A stretch of DNA of 64,000 bases from Yamagishiella unicocca (Eukaryota; Chlorophyta; Chlorophyceae; Chlamydomonadales; Volvocaceae): positions 1 through 64,000 of the forward strand of contig BDSL01000206.1 in the NCBI GenBank assembly GCA_003116995.1, read 5' to 3'. Below the pieces are notes generated by a model, which saw only the letters and a program-made list of their open reading frames with translations, was not told where the DNA came from and searched no databases. This document shows, one piece after another, positions 55,901 through 64,000 of this stretch. Each line of letters opens with the position of its first letter. Positions within the stretch are counted from its first letter, which is position 1. A program made the translations under genes and the position numbers.

Positions 55901-58473
55901 AGGCCGGCGGCCCGTGCCCTGGCCCCCGGCAACACGAGCGTCCGCGGAGAGGCCCTGCAGGCGCACGCCTTTGCCAACCCTGCACAACCCTTCCCCCACC
56001 CCACCCCCGTACCGATTCCGCAAACCCCTCCCCTCCCCCCCCCCCCGCAACTCGGACATCCACGGGTTTCCCTCGACCCCCCCGCAACTCGCATCGCCCT
56101 AGCTCGCAGGGACTCCCTCACCCCCCCGCCACCCCGCTGCGCCCACCTGGCTTGGTTGATCATGGACACCTCGTCCCCGTCCTGTGGGTGAGAAGCAGCC
56201 AGGGGGAAGGGAAGGGTCGAGGGGGTGTAGGGCAACATGAGGGGGTGTAGGGCAACATGAGGGGGTGTAGGGCAACATGACGACGTCGCAGGTACCAGCT
56301 GCACACCGGGTGCGACCCCTCGGTGCATCCACTGGCGCCAGGGCTCCTCCCAAACAGCTGCAGGCTCACCTACCAGTCCGCTGAACACCCCCCCACCCCC
56401 CACCTGGAGGGACTGGATGAAACGGGTCATTGTGTGGAACTCGCGGCTCTTGGCCAGCTGCTTGCGGCTGTTGGCGGGGGGCAGGTCGGGGGCGCTGCGG
56501 GCGGGTGGGGGCAGGTCGGGGGCGCTGCGGGCGGGTGGGGGCAGGTCGGGGGCGCTGCGGGCGGGTGGGGGCAGGTCGGGGGCGCTGCGGGCGGGTGGGG
56601 GCAGGTCGGGGGCGCTGCGGGCGGGTGGGGGCAGGTCGGGGGCGCTGCGGGCGGGCGGGGGCAGGTCGGGGGCGCTGCGGGCGGGCGGGGGCAGGAGGGG
56701 GCGTGGCGAGCAGGGGTCAGGTAAGCAGAGATCTGTCACGGGGGAAGGGCGGATTGCATAACGGGAGACGAGGACCACTGGGAACAAAGCCGCATAAACG
56801 AAACCTTCCCCCTCCCCGCTCTCAGTCCCCTCCCTCCCTCCCGCGTTCCTTCCTACCCCGTCCCTCTCCTCCCACCCCCCCCCCTCCTCACTCACGCAGA
56901 GCTGTCCGGTGCTTCCGCCTTCATCACTAGCTGGCTGCGCTGGGTGTTGGGAGGCGTAGGTGGGGAGCCCTCCTGTGCTTCTAGCTGACGAGGCGTCAGG
57001 CGGAAGAGCTTCACCTATGCCAAGACCCACGGGTCGCGTTTACGGAGGGAAGGCACAGGCAGGAGCTCAGGCAGGAGCATGCGGCGCTTGACCTGAAGAC
57101 GAGAGCATGCCCGCGATGAAGGCGAACACGGCATTACGTCACGTCACATGGGGGGTCGCATCGTTCGGTTGTGTCTAGGCGGGGCCAATCCAGAAGGGGT
57201 CCCGCACGGCAAGCTGGCTTCAAGTGGCGCCCCTTGAGGTTCGTGTCGCCACCAGGGGGCCGGGGTGCCGGCTGAGCAGCCGGGGGGGTGAGACGGAGGG
57301 CACTCAAGTGTGCGGGGCGCCTCACACGCCTGATGCGCTGCACACGTTCTGTATGGCGCGGTCATGGCCTTACGGCAGTCAAACCAATGCATTCGCAGCG
57401 GCGCGTGTCATACCCAGCAGGGGCGCGCCGCGTTCGCGACAGACCGCAGCATGCATAACCCATCAACGCCCCCGCCCTTCACCGCACCCTTCCCCCCCGC
57501 GACCTGCTGTCTGCTTCCCCCCCTACCGTTGTTGCCGCCACCTTGCTGTCATGCCTGATGCCCAGGTTGTCCAGCCGCCGCTGCTCGTCATGTGACATGC
57601 CGCTGCTGGACTCGCCCCGCGCCGGCAGCTGCTGGAAGCGGCTGCCGCCCCCCGTGGGCGACGCCTGTGGCGACAGCACCTGCGAGCCGTCCATGGCGCC
57701 GTTGAGCACCTTGTCCTGCAGGGCCAGCAGCCGCACCACGCTCTGCGCACGGAGTGGTTGAGAGCAAACGCACGGAGGGGAGGAAGGCCAGGGGGTGAGG
57801 GCCAGGGGGTAGGAGGGGAAGCAACAGGTGGTTGGAGGGGAAGCAAAAGGGGGTGAGCGACACGGCGACGTCAAGGGCAGAGGCCGATGACATACCGAAG
57901 GTGATGAGCGAGTGGGGCCCCCGCTAAGACAACCCCCTTGACTCGCCAACCCCTACCCAACGCATCGCCACCCGGTCGACACTCCGCGGGCCGTTGCCCG
58001 CTGCACCAAGTAAGCCCTCCGCTCCGACACCTACTGCATCTCCGCACCAACCCAAGCATTGCTTACCGCGCCCCTGTCTGCGACGTTGCTGATGCTGTCG
58101 TAGCGCCCCGAAGCATCGGATTGCGGCGACAGCGGCGCCTGGTGGCCTGCGTGCCCCGGGTGGCCCTGCTGCCCCGGAGACCAAGGCGTGCCAGTCGGTG
58201 TCCCTGCGCCCTGTGGATGCCCCAGCAGACTGACGGGGTGCAGCGGCTGTGGCTGCTCTGCCTCGGGGCTGTAGCCTACCGATCCGATACCCCTCGTTGA
58301 CTCCCTGTAGGCTGCCAAGCCACCACCGTCCCCGATCGAAACCACTGAGGTCCGGGTGATCGCTGCCGCCCGAGAGGCGACGTGCGCATCCAGCTTGGCC
58401 GCGGTGGCGTTGAGGGCGTTGAGCTTCTTGACGCTAAGCAGGTCCAGGCCGTGCAGCCGCCGGCCGAAGGCTT
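46997..58473 (-). CDS. Large unidentified multi-exon protein, 5' end not resolved
   Basis: I do not recognise this gene. Twenty phase-consistent exons run down the minus strand: 58473-58067, 57742-57527, 57014-56896, 56467-56404, 56181-56147, 55720-55506, 55023-54815, 54620-54515, 54402-54356, 54006-53923, 53456-53397, 52408-52267, 51929-51735, 51343-50802, 50286-50193, 49914-49757, 49476-49386, 48690-48518, 47937-47851, 47362-46997. They encode about 1135 residues, preceded by at least one missing 5' exon (the first listed exon starts with two bases of a codon and has no usable ATG). The N-terminal half is Ser/Pro/Gly-rich. The C-terminal half is helical, with RFEWYEALIRLA, EQEVNELFISHMDLI, LADWVGLLNTCALLG and LMEALARLAEEL. 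This spacing recalls large protist proteins with degenerate EF-hand-like helices, but that is a weak recollection, not an assignment. The exon 12 donor is uncertain (GC-AG intron preferred). A TGTAA lies 184 bp after the stop. Confidence 0.8.
48230..48500 (+). repeat. 12-bp tandem repeat, about 22 copies
   Basis: CTCGTCCTCCCC units in the intron between exons 48518-48690 and 47851-47937 of the minus-strand gene. Confidence 0.92.
48888..49375 (+). repeat. 26/27-bp minisatellite, about 18 copies
   Basis: CCGCCCCCGTCCTTCCCCCC plus GGCTTC units, varying mainly in C-run length. Intronic in the minus-strand gene. Confidence 0.92.
49540..49625 (+). repeat. 28-bp tandem repeat, three copies
   Basis: CTGCCGCCTAGCAGGAGGGG units in an intron of the minus-strand gene. 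Confidence 0.8.
52840..53395 (-). mobile_element. Element family G copy in an intron of the minus-strand gene
   Basis: Reverse complement of 37740-38290. Its end lies within about 12 bases of the exon donor at 53396, and it is in the sense direction of the host gene. Confidence 0.65.
56220..56282 (+). repeat. 20-bp tandem repeat, three copies
   Basis: GAGGGGGTGTAGGGCAACAT units, intronic. Confidence 0.85.
56478..56697 (+). repeat. 30-bp minisatellite, about seven copies
   Basis: GGCGCTGCGGGCGGGTGGGG plus GCAGGTCGGG units, intronic, directly upstream of exon 56404-56467 on the minus strand. Confidence 0.92.
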
Positions 58474-60171
58474 CTGCAGCCGGACGCGGGGTAAGAGACG
58501 AGGGGAGGGCACGGGAGGTTCTCACGCAAGGTTCTAGAAATGTAACATGGAGGCCGGAGCTGCGCAAGTAAATCTCCAACGCGAACGGGCCGTGGGATGG
58601 GGGTTATGACTGATAGGATGTACGTGGGCGACCTTCACGCGATCCCTGTGCGCTAGATGGGTACGTGGGTTTGGGCATCGGCATACTGCGCCCAGGTCGA
58701 CAGGTGGCAGGCTGGGTTGGGGGCTAGGGTTTAGGGTACAAAGGTGATGCAGCCCGTTTTCAAAACGAATATGTGGGTTAAGGTTGACGCAGTCTGGTGT
58801 CCCGCTGTCCCTGCGTCATTGGCATGCACCCGATAGGCATCGCACCCGATAGGCATCACACACGGCTCTGCTCTCCGACCTGGTAGTCGCGATTGGCATG
58901 GGATAACGCTGCCAGCCGATCCAATACTCGTCTACGCACCGGCTATGACTTCCTGTGTTGTTGGCCTTGCGCGGATACCGGACGCGGTAGGACCCATGAT
59001 GCTGGATGACAGTTGCCGCGATGGCGGGGCAGCATTGTACTGGCTGGGAGAACTTCCCACAATGCCGCTACCACTGAGCGCCGCTGCTTGTTGGCACCTA
59101 CACCCGTCCATTGCTGCCATTGCATAATCCGTCGTCCCTTTCCCGAGCTTAGTCCGTGAGTATCATTATGTACACGATTCAGTTCTGGAATGTAATGGGA
59201 AAGTCCATGTGCAGGGTGGTATATCGCTATGCATTCCAGCTTAGGACTAAGATAGAGATAAGCCTCGCCTGCTAGCATCAGTCATTTGAGCTTCGTTAAT
59301 TTTCAGCGTTAAGATTGGAATCGCAGGCAGAACGCAGCAAGAGTAACAATTGGCCTGGAACTTAGGACGTTCAGGCAACCTTATGAAGAAAATACAGGTC
59401 CACTAATGCCAAAACTATAGCATCATCGCAGCTAAGCAAGCAGAACTCAGTTAATAAGTAATAAGGTCTACCTCTGGTCGAATTTTCATAGCTTAGGCGT
59501 ACGGAAGGGGGAATTTTCATCTGTACGGAAAGGTGTAATTTTCACAATTTTCATAGGCACTCGCCTCCATACAGTTCCCGCAGGTGACATAATGACTTGC
59601 GTTTAAATTTACTTCAGTATTGCGCTCGCCGATTATCCCCGCGACCATGTTGCTACACCTTGCGCGAAAGATGAGCGGCCTGCGCCGTTGTAAATTTGAC
59701 AAACATACATGTATAAGTAGTAGCTTATTGAACTCTTTCATCGCCAGTAATTGTGGTGGCATGTCCAGCGCGTCGCCATCATGGGACGTGCAGCCGCGGC
59801 GCCAGGCTCCTACCCTTGCGGAGAGCAGGGACGTTACACTGGTCAAGTATTTGTCGCGACAATACCATGAGCTCCTGTTCTGTGATGAAACCTGGAGCGT
59901 TGCGAAATTCTTGCGTCGCAACGTCCCTCGTGACAGCTGCAATGGTTAGTGCGGTTGCGCGCGCTGGCTATGGCGGGGCCACAAATGGGGGATCGACCGA
60001 CGGGGCAGCTCAACGAGCGGAGCAAATGGCGGCATCGCAACCGACGACACAACAACCGACGGAGCAGCAACTGACAGGCCCGCAACTGGCAGGCAGGGCC
60101 ACAACTGGCAGGGCCAAAACCGGAAGGGCCACGACCCGCAGAGGATTGGACGGGTTGCAGGCCTCAGCTGC
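58474..60171. other. No resolved gene; likely holds the 5' end of the minus-strand gene
   Basis: Lower-GC sequence. A minus ORF at 59517-59942 (with KEFNKLLLIHVCLSNLQ) is the only notable frame. I could not connect it in phase. Confidence 0.35.
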
Positions 60172-61665
60172 ATGAGCCTCACCCGCCGTGCCAGCCCACA
60201 GCAGCACTGGCCGCCGGCCCTGTTGCTGCTGGCTCGCGTGGCGGCCGCCGCCGCCATCGCCGCAGCTGGATACACCCTCGACGCGCGCCCCGCCGCGGAC
60301 GGCGCCATGGGCGTGGACGTCCTGGCGCAGCGCCTGAGCAGCCGCAGCTCCGCCTCCTTGGCGACCACCACCATGCACGTGTCCACAGTGGCAGGAGCTG
60401 CGCCGGCACGATGCTCGGCGCCAGCATCACCAGCGGCGGCCCCTCCAACGCGTCGTTGTACGGCGATAGTAGCCGCACGTGTGAGCCGCTGCTGCGGGTA
60501 CTGTACGGCCCGGGCTGCTGGTCTGGCGTGCCATCGGATCCTACACCTTGCTCGGACTCCGTGCCCCGTACGCGCTGCAGCAGCGCCACGCTTGCATGGC
60601 TGTCCGCCACCAGCGGAGGGCCGAGCCCCGACACAGGCAGCCCTATGCGCACAGCGCACAGCCGCTGCTGCAGCACCAATCGGCGCGGGATGCCATCGGG
60701 ACGGCTGTGGAAGCTGCTGCTGTGGCAGCAGCAGCGGCGGTGGCCACAGAAGCAGCGGTGGCAGCATTAGCAGCGACGGCAGCAGCAGCAGCGGCGGCAG
60801 CAGCAGCAGCGGCGGCAGCAACAGCAGCGGCGGTGGCAACTGCAGCGGCAGCAGCAGCGGTGGCAGCATTAGCAGCGACGGCAGCAGCAGCGGCGGCGGC
60901 AGCAGCAGCAGCGGCGGCAGCAACAGCAGCGGCGGTGGCAACTGCAGCGGCAGCAGCAACAGCAGTGGCGGTGGCAGCAGCAGCGGCGGCAACAGCAGCA
61001 GCAGCGGCGGTGGCAACAGCAGCGGCGGTGGCAACAACAGCGGCGGTGGCAACAACAGCGGCGGTGGCAACAGCAGCTGCGGTGGCAACTGCAGCGGCGG
61101 CAGCAGCGGCGGTGGCAACTGCAGCGGCGGCAGCAGCGGCGGTGGCAACTGCAGCGGCGGCAGCAGCGGCGGTGGCAACTGCAGCGGCGGCAGCAGCGGC
61201 GGTGGCAACTGCAGCGGCGGCAGCAGCAGCAGCAGCAGCGGCGGCAGCAGCAGCAGCGGCGGCGGCAGCAGCGGCGGCAGCAGCAGCAGCGGTGGCGGCA
61301 GCAGCGGCGGCAGCAGCAGCAGCAGCGGCGGCGGCAGCAGCGGCGGCAGCAGCGGCAGCAGCAGCAGCGGCGGCAACAGCAGCAGCGGCGGTGGCAACAG
61401 CAGCGGCGGTGGCAACAGCAGCGGCGGTGGCAACTGCAGCAGCGGTGGCAACAACACCGGCGGTTGCAACTGCAGCGGCAGCAGCGGCGGCAGCAGCAGC
61501 AGCAGCAGTGGCGGCAACAGCAGCAGCGGCGGTGGCAACAGCAGCGGCGGTGGCAACAGCAGCGGCGGTGGCAACAGCAGCGGCGGTGGCAACTGCAACG
61601 GCGGTGGCAACAGCAGCGGCGGTGGCAACTGCAGCGGCGGTGGCAACAATAGTGGCGGCGAATGA
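60172..61665 (+). CDS. Hypothetical Gly/Ser-rich repeat ORF
   Basis: Not recognised. ATG at 60172 opens MSLTRRASPQQHWPPALLLL followed by an Ala-rich hydrophobic stretch that could be a signal peptide, about 160 residues of ordinary composition, and then about 300 residues of Gly/Ser runs to TGA at 61665. The repeat is open in several frames (Gly/Ser, poly-Ala and, on the minus strand, Leu/Pro), so frame choice rests on the N-terminus only. It may be non-coding. Confidence 0.3.
   Translation: MSLTRRASPQQHWPPALLLLARVAAAAAIAAAGYTLDARPAADGAMGVDVLAQRLSSRSSASLATTTMHVSTVAGAAPARCSAPASPAAAPPTRRCTAIVAARVSRCCGYCTARAAGLACHRILHLARTPCPVRAAAAPRLHGCPPPAEGRAPTQAALCAQRTAAAAAPIGAGCHRDGCGSCCCGSSSGGGHRSSGGSISSDGSSSSGGSSSSGGSNSSGGGNCSGSSSGGSISSDGSSSGGGSSSSGGSNSSGGGNCSGSSNSSGGGSSSGGNSSSSGGGNSSGGGNNSGGGNNSGGGNSSCGGNCSGGSSGGGNCSGGSSGGGNCSGGSSGGGNCSGGSSGGGNCSGGSSSSSSGGSSSSGGGSSGGSSSSGGGSSGGSSSSSGGGSSGGSSGSSSSGGNSSSGGGNSSGGGNSSGGGNCSSGGNNTGGCNCSGSSGGSSSSSSGGNSSSGGGNSSGGGNSSGGGNSSGGGNCNGGGNSSGGGNCSGGGNNSGGE
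60740..61655 (+). repeat. Trinucleotide-based repeat tract
   Basis: About 0.9 kb of GGCAGCAGC, GGTGGCAACAGCAGC and TGCAGCGGCGGCAGC units, with locally regular 30-bp periods at 61080-61220. Confidence 0.92.
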
Positions 61666-62344
61666 GGAGGCAGCGGCCGGTGGCCACCCTTCTGCAGGCA
61701 GGCTGGTCCTCGCGGGGCTTCAGCGACATGGCAGCAGGCAGGCGCAGCTTGGTGGCGGAATTAGGGCTGGTTCTCGAGCACCTGCCTCGGCGGGGAATGC
61801 GGGGAGACGTGCCCTCTGCCCTGCACGCCAGCGCAGGCGGCAGCAGCACCGGGGCTCCTCGTCCGGCACGAAAGCCGCAAAACCTGCTGGGCAGCTGCCG
61901 TCCCCGTCGTCGTCACTGCGGACTCGACGGCCAGCACTCATGGAATGGGCGCTGCAGCCGCATCTGTCGTCGCCACAGCCGTCGCGGCAGCCCTTGGGAG
62001 CGACAGTTCGGGCTTCGACAAGAGCGGCGGGATCAGGGCTTCCACGGCAGCGAGCTTAACCACACGGGCGGACGCGGCAGTGGCGGTGCGGGCAGGGTGG
62101 AGCTGTAGAGGAGGGTGCCGCCGGGCGGCCCAGGCTGACGGAGCGCAACAGCATCTTCGCATCCTGCCCCGGACAGCGTCCAGTCTTTGGAGCTGGCGTA
62201 CCCAGGCTCCTGGGGCACCGACAAGTCTCCGAGGAACGGCTCAGAGATGGCACGCTGCCTGCAATCGCCCTTCCAGCTCATTGGCTGGCAGCCCGAGGGG
62301 GCAGCAGCGAGGCGCATCCCAGCCACCCAGCTGGTTAATAACGC
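61666..62344. other. Exon-like composition, no model
   Basis: Both strands have plausible frames, for example minus DWTLSGAGCEDAVALRQPGP near 62130-62190 and plus 61662-62108. I could not choose between them. Confidence 0.3.
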
Positions 62345-63490
62345 CGCAAGGGGGATCAGGGACGCATCAGGGAGGCAAGAGGGGCATCAGGAAGGTGAGA
62401 GGGGCACCAGAGAGGTGAGAGGGGCATCAGGGAGGTGAGAGGGGCATCAGGAAGGTGAGTGGGGCATCAGGGAGGCGAGAGGGGCATCAGGGAGATGAGA
62501 GGGGCATCAGGGAGGCAAGAGGGGCATCAGGAAGGCAAGAGGGGCACCAGGGAGGTGAGAGGGGCATCAGGAAGGTGAGAGGGGCATCAGGGAGGCGAGA
62601 GGGGCACCAGAGAGGTGAGAGGGGCATCAGGGAGGTGAGAGGGGCATCAGGAAGGTGAGTGGGGCATCAGGGAGGTGAGAGGGGCATCAGGGAGGCGAGA
62701 GGGGCACCAGGGAGGTGAGAGGGGCATCAGGGAGGCGAGAGGGGCATCACGAAGGTGAGAGGGGCATCAGGAAGGTGAATGGGGCATCAGGGAGGTGCGA
62801 GGGGCATCACGAAGGTGAGAGGGGCACCAGGGAGGCAAGAGGGGCATCAGGGAGGCAAGAGGGGCACCAGGGAGGCAAGAGGGGCATCAGGGAGGCAAGA
62901 GGGGCACCAGGGAGGTGAGAGGGGCATCAGGGAGGCGAGAGGGGCATCACGAAGGTGAGAGGGGCATCAGGAAGGTGAGTGGGGCATCAGGGAGGTGCGA
63001 GGGGCATCACGAAGGTGAGAGGGGCACCAGGGAGGCAAGAGGGGCACCAGGGAGGTGAGAGGGGCATCAGGGAGGTGAGAGGGGCATCAGGAAGGTGAGA
63101 GGGGCATCAGGGAGGCGAGAGGGGCATCAGGAAGGTGAGAGGGGCATCAGGGAGGTGAGAGGGGCACCAGGGAGGCAAGAGGGGCACCAGGGAGGCAAGA
63201 GGGGCATCAGGGAGGTGAGAGGGGCATCAGGGAGGCAAGAGGGGCATCAGGAAGGTGAGAGGGGCACCAGGGAGGTGCGAGGGGCACCAGGGAGGTGCGA
63301 GGGGCACCAGGGAGGTGAGAGGGGCATCAGGAAGGTGAGTGGGGCATCAGGGAGGTGCGAGGGGCATCACGAAGGTGAGAGGGGCACCAGGGAGGCAAGA
63401 GGGGCACAAGGGAGGTGAGAGGGGCATCAGGGAGGTGAGAGGGGCATCAGGGAGGTGCGAGGGGCATCAGGGAGGTGAGAGGGGTATCAG
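62345..63490 (+). repeat. 20-bp satellite, about 57 copies
   Basis: Unit GGAGGTGAGAGGGGCATCAG with a few recurring variants (caccag, catcac, ggcaaga, gaaggtgagt). Variant order repeats in blocks (about 62740-62840, 62940-63040, 63320-63400), which indicates higher-order duplication. Confidence 0.95.
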
Positions 63491-63504
63491 GGGAGGCGAG
63501 AAGG

Positions 63505-63970
63505 GGTGGTCTGGCATAAACCCGAAGAGCAACCTCACTTTCGGTGGTCAGGCCGCTCCCTTGTTGCTAGTGGGGCGGGAAGGGGCACATGCTCTTGTGT
63601 TGCCGTATGTAACCTTAGGCTACCATCGCCGCGCCCAACTAGTACCTAGTATGATATTTCATAGTTGGTATGGCGCGGGGGGTGATCTGGCTGAAACCCG
63701 AATAGCGATCCCAGTTTCGGTGGCCAGGCCACTCCCTTGTTGCTGGTGGGGCTGGATGGGGAGAGTGATCTCGTGTGTTGCCGTACGTAACCCTAGGCTT
63801 CCACCGCCGCACCCAACCAGACCTTATATGATATTTCATAGCTGTTATGTCGCGGGGGATGATCTGGCTGAAACCCGAAGAGCAATCCCGGTTTCGGTGG
63901 TCAGGCCGTTCCCTTGTTGCTGGTGGGGCTGGATGGGGAGAGTGATCTCGGTTTGTTGTTGTAACGCTTA
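63505..63970 (+). repeat. Satellite of about 177 bp, about 2.6 copies
   Basis: CTGGCTGAAACCCGAAGAGC-type starts lie at 63511, 63688 and 63864. The last copy is interrupted at about 63955 by the dispersed GTTACAGTGGG-type motif, which runs to the window end. Confidence 0.88.
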
Positions 63971-64000
63971 CGGTGGGTTCCAGACCAAAAGGTATAACCA
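63965..64000 (+). repeat. Copy of the dispersed GTGGGYYCCAGACC motif at the window end
   Basis: Matches 2554-2600, including the AAAAGGTA tail. Confidence 0.5.

Noticed and set aside
60548..62059. 503-codon poly-Ala ORF
   Set aside because: Frame of a GCA/GCG trinucleotide tract. The Gly/Ser frame with a signal-like start is slightly better, and both may be non-coding.
62345..63490. CRISPR-like array
   Set aside because: The 20-bp units are contiguous with no unique spacers, and the genome is eukaryotic.

Overview
The window looks like nuclear DNA of a volvocine green alga (Chlamydomonas or a close relative). It is GC-rich. Genes are broken into many short exons bounded by GTGAGY/GTGCGY/GTGGGY donors and CAG acceptors. 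TGTAA-type polyadenylation signals lie downstream of both large genes. Introns carry many minisatellites, a Pro/Ser-rich (PPSP) cell-wall-type coding repeat is amplified, and LINE and hAT transposon remnants are present. I saw no bacterial operon structure, CRISPR array, rRNA or tRNA.

Layout. 1-17.6 kb: transposon- and duplication-rich DNA with isolated exon-like pieces, a 5'-truncated LINE (4975-6519, minus) with a likely target-site duplication, an internally deleted hAT-type derivative (about 3390-4310), and copy 1 of a segmental duplication (about 8660-11568) holding exons of an unidentified gene. 17.6-23.56 kb: a tandem array built from one segment that encodes a PPSP hydroxyproline-rich-glycoprotein-like region on the minus strand. 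23.5-33 kb: an hAT-type element with a transposase C-terminal ORF (25799-27100, minus), copy 2 of the segmental duplication (about 27779-30602, with a disrupted exon), a decayed coiled-coil ORF and a large near-perfect inverted repeat (31711-31967). 33.18-45.27 kb: a complete-looking neutral ceramidase gene (plus strand, 17 exons, reconstructed length 868 residues). 47.0-58.5 kb: a large 20-exon minus-strand gene, convergent with the ceramidase, that I cannot name and whose 5' end I cannot find. 58.5-64 kb: a Gly/Ser trinucleotide repeat ORF, a 20-bp satellite of about 57 copies, and a satellite of about 177 bp running towards the window end.

The two well-supported genes are transcribed towards each other with about 1.7 kb between their stop codons. 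Exon boundaries in both were placed by phase-consistent splicing, and for the ceramidase also by comparison with the known family. Two repeat signals recur in their introns: a short motif around TCGAGGRARACCCGTGG, nearly always in the sense direction of the host transcript, and a longer element family (copies at 37.7, 40.8 and 53.4 kb), also in the sense direction. Together with the inverted repeat at 31.8 kb these are the most interesting unexplained structures. Everything outside the two genes, the LINE, the hAT element and the repeats is low-confidence.
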